Assembly: GCA_003168265.1 (NCBI GenBank)
Contig: PMSV01000008.1
Location: forward strand, 1-64,000
Source of the DNA: Chitinophagaceae bacterium
Lineage (GTDB): Bacteria > Bacteroidota > Bacteroidia > Chitinophagales > Chitinophagaceae
Length of the DNA stretch: 64,000 nucleotides
Direction of reading: 5' to 3'
The position numbers and the translations under genes were made by a program. The notes beneath the pieces were generated by a model, which ran no database searches, was not told the DNA's origin, and saw nothing but the letters and a program-made list of their open reading frames with translations. Positions 1 through 10,675 of this stretch are shown here, piece by piece; position 1 is the stretch's first letter, and every line of letters starts with the position of its first letter.

Positions 1-2
1 TA

Positions 3-314
3 TATGTTAAAGATGTAGTTAAGATCTGTTACTGGCTGATGCAGAACCAGCCTTCTTCAGCGATCTATAACCTGGGAACGGGAAAAGCAAGGACCTTTGA
101 TGACCTCGTATCCGCCACCTTCCATGCCATGGACCTTGAACCCAGAATCGAATACATCGATATGCCGGAAGATATCCGCGAGAAATACCAGTATTTTACT
201 CAGTCCACCATGCTCAAACTACGGAGAGTGGGGTATATGAATGAGTTCTATTCCCTTGAAAAAGGGGTGGAAGATTATGTCCGTCAATACCTGGGGCCAG
301 GTAAATATTATTGA
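3..314 (+). CDS. hldD: ADP-L-glycero-D-manno-heptose 6-epimerase, C-terminal part (cut by window start)
   Basis: Only the last ~103 residues are present; the frame is open from base 3 (YVKDVV just before the first ATG at 39), so the gene starts outside the window. The residues NLGTGKARTFDDLV and the ending after EKGVEDYVRQYL match the C-terminal substrate domain of the extended SDR epimerase HldD/RfaD. That enzyme epimerises ADP-D-glycero-heptose to the L-glycero form used in the LPS inner core, in the cytoplasm. The Rossmann domain and catalytic Tyr/Lys are not visible, so another NDP-sugar epimerase cannot be fully excluded. proC follows 31 nt downstream on the same strand. Confidence 0.85.
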   Translation, partial: YVKDVVKICYWLMQNQPSSAIYNLGTGKARTFDDLVSATFHAMDLEPRIEYIDMPEDIREKYQYFTQSTMLKLRRVGYMNEFYSLEKGVEDYVRQYLGPGKYY

Positions 315-345
315 ACAATTCGGAAAATAAAGTCAATACCATTTC

Positions 346-1140
346 ATGAACAACAAGATTGCCATAATCGGAGGAGGTAACCTCGGTACGGCCATTGCCG
401 AGGGCCTGATCCAAAGCGGATTTGTACAGCCAAAACATATCCTGATCACGAAAAGGAATATCGCTACGCTCCATCATCTGGAAAGAAAGGGCGTTCTGGT
501 GAGCGACAAGAACGATGAAGCGCTGCATTACGCAGACCTCATTATTCTTGCTGTGAAGCCTTTTCAGGTGGATGATGTTCTTGCTGCGATCAAACATGGA
601 TTTGAAGAAAGGCATGTATTGATTTCAGTGATTACAGGAACAAGCATCAACCATCTCAATTCTGCAGTGGGAAAAAAGATTTCCATCGTGCGGGCGATGC
701 CGAATACGGCCATCTCCATCCAACAAAGCATGACCTGCATTTCATCCAGGAATATTTCTGAAGAGAGGCTGCAATACGTGCATGAATTATTTGGTCAGCT
801 GGGAAAAACAGTCACCATCGACGAGAAACTAATGGACGCCGCGACCGTGCTGGGGGCCTGTGGGACCGCTTTTGCGATGAGGTATATCCGGGCAAATATC
901 CAGGGGGGGATCGAGATTGGATTTGATGCGAATACGGCCAACCTGATCGCGGCCCAGACTATCAAGGGGGCCGCTGAATTGCTCCTTCAGCGGGGAACTC
1001 ATCCTGAACAGGAGATCGATAAAGTGACCACGCCAAAGGGTTGCACGATCGCCGGGCTTAATGAAATGGAGCACAGAGGATTCAGTTCCTCCCTGATCAA
1101 GGGATTGGTCGCGAGTTATGATAAGATCGTGAAGGAATGA
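346..1140 (+). CDS. proC: pyrroline-5-carboxylate reductase
   Basis: 264 residues, the normal length for ProC. The enzyme reduces 1-pyrroline-5-carboxylate to L-proline with NAD(P)H, the last step of proline synthesis. The N-terminus carries the Rossmann glycine pattern IAIIGGGNLGTAIAEGL, and the C-terminal half carries the family signature around KVTTPKGCTIAGLNEME (residues ~226-242). The dimerisation region with GACGTAFAMRYI precedes it. It lies 31 nt after hldD and may be co-transcribed, although the pathways are unrelated. No terminator is obvious behind it. Confidence 0.96.
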   Translation: MNNKIAIIGGGNLGTAIAEGLIQSGFVQPKHILITKRNIATLHHLERKGVLVSDKNDEALHYADLIILAVKPFQVDDVLAAIKHGFEERHVLISVITGTSINHLNSAVGKKISIVRAMPNTAISIQQSMTCISSRNISEERLQYVHELFGQLGKTVTIDEKLMDAATVLGACGTAFAMRYIRANIQGGIEIGFDANTANLIAAQTIKGAAELLLQRGTHPEQEIDKVTTPKGCTIAGLNEMEHRGFSSSLIKGLVASYDKIVKE

Positions 1141-1293
1141 TCAATAAACCAGTCTTTAATGCCAAAAGAAAAAAAATTGCGTACTGACACAATAAAAAAT
1201 TCCCATATACCCCAAATTACCAGAATACTAAAGGGTTTGGAACTGCGTTTTTTCTACACATAATCTTTTAATAACTCTTAAGTGAGATCTAAG

Positions 1294-1485
1294 ATGGAAC
1301 TTTTAAAATCCAAGGAACCTATGAGAAGAGCTTTGAGCGGTATCGTCCTGGCTCTGGAAATCGCGGCGATCATGCTAATGCATGCTTACAAAATCAACCA
1401 TCCGGCCAAAACGGAATTCAGGCCGGCGGAATTTGCCCAACAACAGATCCCTCATAGCTTTACTTCCCCTCATTTGGCGAATTAG
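1294..1485 (+). CDS. small hypothetical membrane protein (63 aa)
   Basis: The frame is open from 1282, but ATG at 1294 is the more natural start. The 63-residue product has a basic N-terminus (KSKEPMRRA), one hydrophobic segment (about residues 14-32, SGIVLALEIAAIMLMHAY) and a polar, proline-containing tail. This fits a single-pass membrane or secreted peptide. I do not recognise the family. It sits alone between proC and a convergent hydrolase, 8 nt from the latter's stop. An AT-rich stretch before it may hold a promoter, but no clean TAnnTTTG is present. It could be a chance ORF. Confidence 0.4.
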   Translation: MELLKSKEPMRRALSGIVLALEIAAIMLMHAYKINHPAKTEFRPAEFAQQQIPHSFTSPHLAN

Positions 1486-1493
1486 ACTAAAAT

Positions 1494-2333
1494 CTATTTC
1501 AACCTTTCTTTAAGAAAGGCCAGGGTCTGGCCGTATGCGCTTTCACGAGCTATCTTGTCATAGGATGGGTTGCTGGGATTGGCAAATGCATGATCAGCTT
1601 CATAGCGCTTCACGATCAATTTTTTTCCTGCCTTTTTCATGTTGGCTTCGAATTCATCGACCAATTTTGGATTGATCCACTGGTCTTTGTTGGCGAATAT
1701 CCCAAGCACATCTGCGTGGAGAATCTTTAATTTATCAAGGTCCTTCTCAGGCATCCCATAATACATGACGCAACCATCTGCCTGATCGCCTGCGAGCAGG
1801 CTGGCCTGCAGACTCCATCCACCCCCAAAGCACCATCCAATGCTGAAAATACGGGCTGAAGGCCCGACATAAGCAATAGCTCCTTTCAGAATTGCTATTA
1901 TCCGGTCAGAAGTGGCCTGGGACATTAGTTTGGAAGCATCCTCACGATTGGCCGCAACCTTCCCGTCATAAAGATCAATTGCAATGATATTAGCATTTCC
2001 AAGATCGGCCCATAGCCTGGCAGATTCCTTTTTTATATAGTCATTGAGCCCCCACCACTCGTGAATCACAAATACATAATTATTTGAAGGTTTTCCGGAC
2101 CTGATCTCAAAACCATAGGCATCTCGGCCATCGGCCGCTTTGAATACGATGGATTTACCCAATTGGCTTTTATAAATATAAGGTCGGAGATTGGGGTGGC
2201 TCATAACAAAACTTCTGTCGGAAGCAAATTGGGCGAAGGATTCCGTAGAACTGGCAGGACAACAGGCAATCGTTTGAGCCTGAAGCTGAGATTGGAACAG
2301 GCATATTATTAATAAAGCGTTTAATCCTCTCAT
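1494..2333 (-). CDS. secreted dienelactone hydrolase family protein
   Basis: 279 residues with an N-terminal signal peptide (hydrophobic LNALLIICLF, cleavage probably after the AQA-like LQAQ at ~20), so the protein is exported. The rest is an alpha/beta hydrolase of the dienelactone hydrolase family. The typical HEWWGLN motif is at 91-97, the cysteine nucleophile is in GWCFGGG (C168), and D217 (NKDQ) and H248 (ADHAF) complete the Cys-Asp-His triad. The family hydrolyses lactone or ester bonds; the substrate here is unknown. The gene is transcribed alone, divergent from pyrG across a 338-nt gap. Confidence 0.88.
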   Translation of the reverse strand: MRGLNALLIICLFQSQLQAQTIACCPASSTESFAQFASDRSFVMSHPNLRPYIYKSQLGKSIVFKAADGRDAYGFEIRSGKPSNNYVFVIHEWWGLNDYIKKESARLWADLGNANIIAIDLYDGKVAANREDASKLMSQATSDRIIAILKGAIAYVGPSARIFSIGWCFGGGWSLQASLLAGDQADGCVMYYGMPEKDLDKLKILHADVLGIFANKDQWINPKLVDEFEANMKKAGKKLIVKRYEADHAFANPSNPSYDKIARESAYGQTLAFLKERLK

Positions 2334-4324
<1,991 letters not shown>

Positions 4325-4398
4325 CGGCTGATGACATTATCATTCCGGATCGGGCTCCCTGCATCCATTCTTAACCCGAAACTCTCGGAGCAACCCCC

Positions 4399-4406
4399 TA
4401 TATTTG
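4399..4406 (+). promoter_or_regulatory. Bacteroidota -7 box for yidC
   Basis: TATATTTG is a perfect TAnnTTTG match, 34 nt upstream of the yidC ATG, implying a leader of about 28 nt. No good TTG is found at the usual distance; a TTA at 4371 is 25 nt away. The call rests on the -7 box and its position. Confidence 0.5.
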
Positions 4407-4440
4407 CACCTCTTTCACACCTTTTTAAATATTCTTTCAA

Positions 4441-6282
4441 ATGGGAATGGACCGTAATACTGTGATTGGCTTTGTGCTTATGGGGATCTTGCTTTTTTTA
4501 TACCTTTTTATTTCAACCAGGAACAGTCAGGAATTTGAAAAGCAGAAAAAGCATTACGATGATTCACTGGCAATTGTCAAAGCGAGGCAGGAATCCATCG
4601 TCCGTTCGCAGGACACTTCATCAGCCAAAACTGCCAGCGCTGTTATTGATACTGCGAAAGGATTCAACAAGGCGGTACTTGGTCATGAATCGACAGTTAC
4701 GATGGAAAATGACCTGATCCGTATTGTTTTCAGTAATAAGGGTGGACAGCCCAAACAAGTGGAATTGAAAAAATTCCGCTCTTATGACAGCAGCGAAGTC
4801 AAACTATTAGATCCGGCTTCTGATAATCATTTTTCCTATTCCTTAAATCTGGATAACAATTCGGCCCAATCGACAGATCTATTCTTTGTGGCTGGAAAGC
4901 CACAGCAGAACGCCGATGGGAGCCAGTCACTCGATTTTACCTTGCCTGCTCCGGAAGGGCAGTCGATTGTGCATCATTTTACCGTTCATCCCGGAAGTTA
5001 TATGGTGAACTGGGAAATACAGATTCAAAATCCAGGAAAATTATTTACAGGAAATAACCTGAATCTTACCTGGCATGATGAACCCATGCGGGCCCAGCAA
5101 GCCGTTTCCTATGAAAAAAGGCAGGCAAATATCTCCTATTATACGCAAGACGACCACTTCGATTATATTTCCCGCAAAACGGAAGCTGCCTTCGACAAAC
5201 CCCTCAGGTGGATAGCCGTTTCGCAACAATTTTTTAATACTACCCTGGTGAATAACGATGGCTTCAGTAGCGGTGGTGTGAAGTGGGCAAGAGAGGTCTC
5301 CGATTCCTCCAATATCATTGCCCGGGTCGATGCCAGTTTTCAGGCCAAACTGAACGGGGGAAGTTCTGTCAGCCTCCCTCTTCAGATCTACTATGGTCCC
5401 AATGACTACAATATTCTCAAAAAACAATCCCCGCCTGACCTGGATAAAATCCTGGATCTGGGTCGGGGCTTCTATTCCTTTGTACGACCGATCAATGTAT
5501 TTCTCGTGATGCCGGTCTTTGATTTTTTCAAAAGATTCTTTGCCAGTTTCGGCATCGTGATCATGTTGCTCACGATCGTTATCCGTGTTGTGACATCTCC
5601 CCTGGTTTACAGCAGCTACCTGAGCGGTGCCAAAATGAAGGCATTGCGCCCCGAAATCGAAGCCATGAAGGCCCGTGTCGGAAATGATCAGCAAAAGGTG
5701 AGCATGGAGCAAATGAAACTGTTCAGGGAGGCAGGCGTCAATCCACTAGGAGGCTGTATTCCGGCCCTGTTGCAAATACCCATATTTTTTGCCCTATATA
5801 GTTTTTTCAATTCTTCCATTGAACTCAGGAACCAAAGTTTTTTATGGGCCAAAGACCTCTCCGCTTATGATGCCGTGTTTCGCTTTCATTTCAGCATCCC
5901 GCTTTATGGAGACCATGTAAGCCTTTTCGGATTACTGGCATCGGCGACCAATTTCATTATTTCTCTATATGGCATGAGCATGACGACTCCGGACCAGAAC
6001 AATCCGGCCATGAAATACATGCCCTATATCATGCCGATCATGTTCCTGTTCTTTTTCAATAACCTGCCTGCGGCATTGACCTGGTATTATACGGTTTCCA
6101 ATATGATCACACTGATACTTCAATTCGTAATTCAGAATTATATCATCGACCACAATAAGATCCTGGTAAATATCCAGGCTAATCGAAGCAAGCCGAAGAC
6201 CAAATCCAAATGGGCTGAGAAATTCGAGCAAATCCAGGAATCACAGAAAAAGGTTCAGCAGTTGAAAGACCGCAAAAAATAA
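4441..6282 (+). CDS. yidC: membrane protein insertase YidC
   Basis: 613 residues, the size of Gram-negative YidC. It inserts and folds inner-membrane proteins alone or with SecYEG. Transmembrane helix 1 is residues ~7-24 (TVIGFVLMGILLFLYLFI), followed by a large periplasmic beta-rich domain to ~340. The conserved insertase core follows (FFKRFFASFGIVIMLLTIVI, RVVTSPLVYSS, GGCIPALLQIPIFFALYSFF), with the last helices near 530-570 and a basic tail rich in K. The conserved Arg of the hydrophilic groove is in RVVTSP. A second possible start is the ATG at 4447. Confidence 0.97.
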   Translation: MGMDRNTVIGFVLMGILLFLYLFISTRNSQEFEKQKKHYDDSLAIVKARQESIVRSQDTSSAKTASAVIDTAKGFNKAVLGHESTVTMENDLIRIVFSNKGGQPKQVELKKFRSYDSSEVKLLDPASDNHFSYSLNLDNNSAQSTDLFFVAGKPQQNADGSQSLDFTLPAPEGQSIVHHFTVHPGSYMVNWEIQIQNPGKLFTGNNLNLTWHDEPMRAQQAVSYEKRQANISYYTQDDHFDYISRKTEAAFDKPLRWIAVSQQFFNTTLVNNDGFSSGGVKWAREVSDSSNIIARVDASFQAKLNGGSSVSLPLQIYYGPNDYNILKKQSPPDLDKILDLGRGFYSFVRPINVFLVMPVFDFFKRFFASFGIVIMLLTIVIRVVTSPLVYSSYLSGAKMKALRPEIEAMKARVGNDQQKVSMEQMKLFREAGVNPLGGCIPALLQIPIFFALYSFFNSSIELRNQSFLWAKDLSAYDAVFRFHFSIPLYGDHVSLFGLLASATNFIISLYGMSMTTPDQNNPAMKYMPYIMPIMFLFFFNNLPAALTWYYTVSNMITLILQFVIQNYIIDHNKILVNIQANRSKPKTKSKWAEKFEQIQESQKKVQQLKDRKK

Positions 6283-6358
6283 CAACAGTGCCTTCTATCA
6301 GGGCCGGCCTATTTCCATCGCTTAAAGCGAATGGTTATATTTACGAAAATTCTTCTGC

Positions 6359-7000
6359 ATGAAATGGTCCAAGCCTGAATGGGGGATATGGTTAACCTGC
6401 CTGTTTTTTTGCGCCTTTTCGATCCAGGCCCAAAAAAAGGTCTCCGAGATCAGCATCACCTACGAATACAAGGATTCCGCTGGTCATGAAACAGCCATCA
6501 ATACAATCTATATCAAAGGAAATATGGTGAGATCGGAAACCTCGAATTCCGCCTATTCCTCAGTCACTATTTACAATGCAGAAACCGGTACAGCAGTCAT
6601 TTTCAAGGAACTCAGCGGACAAAAAATTCTCATACGACTTTCTGCCGCCAATTGGCTGGATATGAATAAATTATATCAGAGCCTTCAATTTATGAACGGG
6701 TCTGAAACAAAAAATATCGCAGGCTATAAATGCCAGGAGGCCGTTGCAAAGACCAGCAGCGGACTGGAGATAATAGTTTTTTATACAGCAGATATTATTC
6801 CTGATAACCGTGAGTACAATACCAAGTTTAAGAACCTGGCTGGCCTTCCCCTCGAGTATACTCTATCAAATGGCAATTATCGCATTGAATACAAGGTCAC
6901 TAAGATCAACATGAACCCGGTGCCGGCTTCTCTGTTCGATATTCCGAAGAGCGGTTACAGGGAAATGACCTATGAAGAGGGGAAAAAGACTAGCCACTAA
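6359..7000 (+). CDS. secreted GLPGLI/DUF4412-like protein
   Basis: 213 residues with a signal peptide ending near SIQAQ (residue ~24). The mature part has the pattern of Bacteroidota GLPGLI/DUF4412-type proteins: YEYKD near the start, a repeated beta pattern, IAGYKCQEA in the middle, and FKNLAGLPLEYTL near residue 160, where related proteins have GLPGLIL. The function of this family is not established; a periplasmic or outer-membrane location is inferred from the leader. It lies 76 nt after yidC. A TATATTTA element lies just upstream. Confidence 0.65.
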   Translation: MKWSKPEWGIWLTCLFFCAFSIQAQKKVSEISITYEYKDSAGHETAINTIYIKGNMVRSETSNSAYSSVTIYNAETGTAVIFKELSGQKILIRLSAANWLDMNKLYQSLQFMNGSETKNIAGYKCQEAVAKTSSGLEIIVFYTADIIPDNREYNTKFKNLAGLPLEYTLSNGNYRIEYKVTKINMNPVPASLFDIPKSGYREMTYEEGKKTSH

Positions 7001-7015
7001 GACGATTAAGTAAAA

Positions 7016-7420
7016 TTATTTGTGCATTTTGATCTTCAGGTTGAATAGCTGAAGATTTGTAGAATTGCTGCCGGTACCATCCGTTCCAATCCGATAATTA
7101 TAAGGCATTATGTAGATGGAATTGCCTTTTTCGTAAGTGATCATCGTATTGATCGAAATAGAAGCTTTTTCCTTTTGCGTGCTGAAAATATGGCTTCCCA
7201 TATAGAGCGTCCCGTTTTTCAGTGTGAATGCGCTGGAAATGCTGATTGGTGCAAATTCAGGATGAGCCGTAGTATTCTTTTTCTTGTCTCCGCCGCCCTT
7301 ACTGGCGAAGGCTAAAGCGAAGAAAACCAATAGAATGGAGCAAAAAATGGCTTTCAGTATAGTTTTCGGTTTAAACAGTTTATTTTCCCTTTTGTTTTTT
7401 ATGTTTGCAGTCATCCTCAT
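7016..7420 (-). CDS. hypothetical exported protein (134 aa)
   Basis: 134 residues. A basic N-terminus (NIKNKRENKLFKPK) leads into a hydrophobic stretch TILKAIFCSILLVFFALAFA, followed by GGGDKKKN. This is either a signal peptide or an N-terminal anchor. The remainder is polar and beta-rich (FTLKNGTLYMGSHIF, INTMITYEKGNSIYIMPYNYRI). I do not recognise a family. It converges on the GLPGLI-like gene (stops 15 nt apart). ATG at 7420 or 7414 could be the start; the close -7 box upstream leaves almost no leader for the first. Confidence 0.6.
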   Translation of the reverse strand: MRMTANIKNKRENKLFKPKTILKAIFCSILLVFFALAFASKGGGDKKKNTTAHPEFAPISISSAFTLKNGTLYMGSHIFSTQKEKASISINTMITYEKGNSIYIMPYNYRIGTDGTGSNSTNLQLFNLKIKMHK

Positions 7421-7428
7421 TTACTCAA

Positions 7429-7436
7429 CAAATATA
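7429..7436 (-). promoter_or_regulatory. -7 box upstream of the exported hypothetical protein
   Basis: On the minus strand the sequence reads TATATTTG, a perfect TAnnTTTG, only 8 nt before the first possible ATG at 7420. A transcript starting ~7 nt after it would be nearly leaderless or would use the ATG at 7414. No clear TTG is seen 17-23 nt upstream. Confidence 0.35.
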
Positions 7437-7647
7437 ATAAAAAAAATTTGGAATCTTTTAACCTTAAAGGGTCTATTTTAATCTTTCTTTAACGCCAAGG
7501 TCTTCAAAAAGTTACAAATTAACCTAATTCTCTTTGTTCACATTTCCCTGGCTTTTGTTAATAATACTATTTCATTTTGCTTTTGGTTGCCTATACCTTC
7601 AAATTTGTCAGTAAAGAATATTGCTTTAATTTACAATTCTTACCGTC

Positions 7648-9069
7648 ATGAAAGAGAATCCCTATCAATACGACCATGAGGATTTGCAGGAACTATTAAA
7701 GCAATATCAGAATCTTCGAAGCGGTTTCAGCCACGCTTTTCTGGATGAAGACTCATTTGAACGAATCATCAACCATTTCGATGAACAGGAGGATTTACCC
7801 CAGGCACTGGAAGCAACCGAACTTGGAATCGAACAGTTTCCGTATTCTTCCGCCCTGCTGATCAAAAAAGCTGATCTGCTGATTGCTCTCAGGCGCTACC
7901 AGGAGGCATTGAATATCCTGGACAGGGCCGAACTCTTCGACGGCTCTGACACAAATCTATATATACTTAAGACCGATGCCTTTCTGGCGATGGATCAGCA
8001 GGAGAAGGCAGTTGTGGTCCTGCAGGAAGCCTTGCAACATTTTGAAGGGCAGGAACGCATTGAGCTGCTTTTTGAACTGGCGGACGTCTATGACGATTAC
8101 GAAGAATTCGACAAAATTTTCGATTGCCTCAAATGGATACTGGAGGAAGAGCCCAATAACGAGGAAGCCCTCTATAAGATCTGTTTCTGGACCGATTTCA
8201 CGGGACGCAATGAGGAAAGTATCCGCATACACCAGAAAATTATCGATGATTTCCCCTATAATGAACTTGCCTGGTTCAACCTTGCGGCAGCCTACCAAGG
8301 CCTCAAACTCTATGAAAAAGCCATCGATGCATATGAGTATGCCATCGCCATCGATGAGAAATTCGATTATGCCTATCGAAACATGGGAGATGCCTATATC
8401 CGCCTCCGTAAATTCCGGGATGCCATAGAAGCCTTGGAAAAGGTTGTGGAATTGAGCAGACCGGAGGATGTGATCTATGAAGCCATTGCGCATTGCTTTG
8501 ACAAATTGGGTAATTACGGTCAAGCACGTGTGTATTACCGTAAGGCCTCGCATCTAAATACGGAGGACAGCAAACTTTATTATAAGATCGCCTGCACCTA
8601 CCTCAATGAAGAGAACTGGAACAGTGCGATAAAATACCTGGATACTGCTCTAAGGATTCATCCTAACCAGGCAGAGTACAATTTAGCGATGGGGGAATGC
8701 AGGATGCAGTTAAAGGAATTTCGTGAAGCCATCCGCTATTTTTCAACCGTAGTCCGTATACGTCCGCGTAATATTTCCAGTTGGGAGGCCCTGATCCGTT
8801 GTCTTTACCATGCCAAATTCTATACTGAAGCCCAGGAACAAACCCAGGTGGCCCTTCGCGTTACCGGAGGAAAACCGATCTTTGTTTTTTATCTGAGCGT
8901 CATCTGTTTTGCCATGGGAAAATCCAAACAAGGCTTACTTCACCTCGAAAAAGCCATGAGCCTTTCTCCCAAACTGCTGAAGAAAATGGTTGTCCTCAGT
9001 CCAGCTATTCTCCAGAACCAATCTGTCGTGGATTTGGTTGCCCGTTATAAAAAGAACAAAATGCTTTGA
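7648..9069 (+). CDS. tetratricopeptide repeat protein
   Basis: 473 residues with no signal peptide, so probably cytoplasmic. Most of the chain is TPR helix pairs with the usual spacing: ALEATELGIEQFPYSSALL, YQEALNILDRAELF, YEKAIDAYEYAIAIDEKFDYAY, FRDAIEALEKVVELS, YGQARVYYRKASHLNTEDSKLYY, WNSAIKYLDTALRIHPN and FREAIRYFSTVVRIRP, about ten units in all. The N-terminus is acidic. Such proteins act as protein-interaction scaffolds; the partner is not evident. It stands between convergent and co-directional genes with its own upstream AT-rich region. Confidence 0.9.
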   Translation: MKENPYQYDHEDLQELLKQYQNLRSGFSHAFLDEDSFERIINHFDEQEDLPQALEATELGIEQFPYSSALLIKKADLLIALRRYQEALNILDRAELFDGSDTNLYILKTDAFLAMDQQEKAVVVLQEALQHFEGQERIELLFELADVYDDYEEFDKIFDCLKWILEEEPNNEEALYKICFWTDFTGRNEESIRIHQKIIDDFPYNELAWFNLAAAYQGLKLYEKAIDAYEYAIAIDEKFDYAYRNMGDAYIRLRKFRDAIEALEKVVELSRPEDVIYEAIAHCFDKLGNYGQARVYYRKASHLNTEDSKLYYKIACTYLNEENWNSAIKYLDTALRIHPNQAEYNLAMGECRMQLKEFREAIRYFSTVVRIRPRNISSWEALIRCLYHAKFYTEAQEQTQVALRVTGGKPIFVFYLSVICFAMGKSKQGLLHLEKAMSLSPKLLKKMVVLSPAILQNQSVVDLVARYKKNKML

Positions 9070-9131
9070 TCGAAACGGAGTTTATTTAGTCTACTATTAT
9101 TGTGGGATATTTTTCGTATTGCTTAGTTCCT

Positions 9132-9139
9132 TAAATTTG
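9132..9139 (+). promoter_or_regulatory. -7 box for the phosphosulfolactate synthase-aroE pair
   Basis: TAAATTTG is a perfect TAnnTTTG match, 26 nt before the ATG at 9166. No TTG sits at 17-23 nt upstream (nearest are 10 and 29 nt away), so the -33 box is weak or absent. Confidence 0.45.
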
Positions 9140-9165
9140 CGCATCCTTTCAAATAAGCCAGCATT

Positions 9166-9939
9166 ATGAATTTCAAATTGACGCAGATGCCCGAACGTTT
9201 TGTTAAACCGAGGGTCAGTGGCATTACCATGGTGATGGATAAGGGTTTGAGTGTGGAAGAGACCAGGAATTTTCTCAGCATATCGCATCCTCATATCGAT
9301 ATCGTCAAATTGGGTTTCGGTACTTCTTTCGTCACCCCTGTGTTGAAGGAAAAGCTGGATGTTTACCGGTCCTACAATATCCCGATTTATTTTGGAGGAA
9401 CGCTTTTTGAAGCCTTTCTGATCCGCAATCTTTTCGATGAGTACCTGGCCGTCTGTAAAGAATACGGGATCTCCTATATGGAAGTGAGCGATGGCTCCAT
9501 TACAATTCCTCATTCTGAAAAATGCGGCTATATCGAGAAGATGACCCATCACGGTACAGTTCTTAGCGAAGTGGGAAGCAAAGATGCCGAGCACATTATC
9601 CCGCCCTATAAATGGATTGAATTAATGCGAGCGGAGCTCTCTGCCGGAGCTACCTATGTGATTGCCGAAGCAAGGGAAGCAGGCAATGTAGGCATTTACC
9701 GCGGAAGCGGCGAAGTGCGCGAAGGCCTGGTGCAGGAAATTCTTACCCAAATACCGCAGGAAAAAATTCTCTGGGAAGCTCCCCAAAAGTCCCAGCAACT
9801 TTATTTTATTGAATTAATCGGCTGTAATGTCAACCTTGGAAATATTGCCCCGACGGAAGTGATTCCTTTGGAAGCGATGAGGGTCGGCTTGAGAGGCGAC
9901 ACCTTCCACCTCTTCCTGGATAAAAAAATGGCAAAATGA
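9166..9939 (+). CDS. comA: phosphosulfolactate synthase-like protein (ComA family)
   Basis: 257 residues, the usual ComA length. The family adds sulfite to phosphoenolpyruvate to give (2R)-phospho-3-sulfolactate, a step known from coenzyme M synthesis in methanogens and sulfolactate synthesis in Bacillus. Visible matches are the TIM-barrel N-terminus (KPRVSGITMVMDKGLS), DIVKLGFGTSFVTPVLKEKL, IPIYFGGTLFEAF, the substrate region YMEVSDGSITIP, the acidic YVIAEAREAGNVGI and the C-terminal NLGNIAP. The stop overlaps the aroE start by 4 nt (ATGA), implying translational coupling. What the product is used for here is unknown; sulfonolipid or sulfolactate metabolism is possible. Confidence 0.88.
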   Translation: MNFKLTQMPERFVKPRVSGITMVMDKGLSVEETRNFLSISHPHIDIVKLGFGTSFVTPVLKEKLDVYRSYNIPIYFGGTLFEAFLIRNLFDEYLAVCKEYGISYMEVSDGSITIPHSEKCGYIEKMTHHGTVLSEVGSKDAEHIIPPYKWIELMRAELSAGATYVIAEAREAGNVGIYRGSGEVREGLVQEILTQIPQEKILWEAPQKSQQLYFIELIGCNVNLGNIAPTEVIPLEAMRVGLRGDTFHLFLDKKMAK

Positions 9940-10670
9940 GGCTATTTGGATTGATAGGATATCCATTAAGCCATTCCTTCTCCCAAAAATATTTTACGGA
10001 AAAGTTTAGCAGGGAAAATCTCGGTGATTGCAGCTATCTGAATTTTTCGATCCAGGGCATTGAAGAATTAAAAGGAATTCTTAAATCAAATCCTAATCTG
10101 GAAGGAATCAATGTCACCATCCCGCATAAGGAAAATATAATCCGCTTCCTGGATTGGAAAAACCCGGTAGTAGAACAAATTCAGGCATGCAATTGCATTC
10201 GCATCAGGGAAGGGCGCCTTTTCGGATACAACACCGATGTGCTTGGCTTTGAAAATTCTCTAATGAAAAAATTAAATCCCCGGCACGACAGGGCTCTGAT
10301 ACTTGGAACGGGCGGAGCGGCCAAGGCAGTAGCCTATGTTCTAAATAAATTGGGAATCCCTTTTCAATTGGTCTCCCGAAGAAAAAATCTAACGGCTTCT
10401 CTGATGACCTATGGCGAACTGACTACGGAAAAAATAAGGGAATACCCTCTGATCATCAATACTACCCCCATCGGCATGTATCCCAATATCGACCAATGCC
10501 CTGATCTGCCCTATGAAGCAATAGGTAAAGGTCACTATCTTTTCGACCTGATCTACAATCCCGGTAAAACTCAGTTTCTCCAAAAAGGAGAAAGGGGAGG
10601 AGCTATCGTTGAAAACGGAGAAGAAATGCTGGTCCTACAAGCGGAGGAAAGCTGGAAAATCTGGAATTAG
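9936..10670 (+). CDS. aroE: shikimate dehydrogenase
   Basis: 244 residues, slightly shorter than E. coli AroE. It reduces 3-dehydroshikimate to shikimate with NADPH in the aromatic pathway. The N-terminal substrate domain has GYPLSHSFSQKYF and INVTIPHKE (the catalytic Lys is in this motif), followed by ACNCIRI and GYNTDVLGF (the catalytic Asp). The cofactor domain has the glycine-rich ILGTGGAAKAVAYVL and SRRK for phosphate binding. The C-terminal helix is ENGEEMLVLQAEESWKIW. It overlaps the preceding ComA-like gene by 4 nt, and its stop lies 5 nt from the convergent thioesterase. Confidence 0.95.
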   Translation: MRLFGLIGYPLSHSFSQKYFTEKFSRENLGDCSYLNFSIQGIEELKGILKSNPNLEGINVTIPHKENIIRFLDWKNPVVEQIQACNCIRIREGRLFGYNTDVLGFENSLMKKLNPRHDRALILGTGGAAKAVAYVLNKLGIPFQLVSRRKNLTASLMTYGELTTEKIREYPLIINTTPIGMYPNIDQCPDLPYEAIGKGHYLFDLIYNPGKTQFLQKGERGGAIVENGEEMLVLQAEESWKIWN

Positions 10671-10675
10671 TCCAG

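Noticed and set aside
7284-7481. 65-residue plus-strand ORF over the start of the exported protein gene
   Set aside because: It is antisense to the better-supported minus-strand gene, with its own -7 box on that strand.
7976-8428. 150-residue ORF inside the TPR gene in another frame
   Set aside because: Shadow of a long coding region; the TPR pattern is in the other frame.
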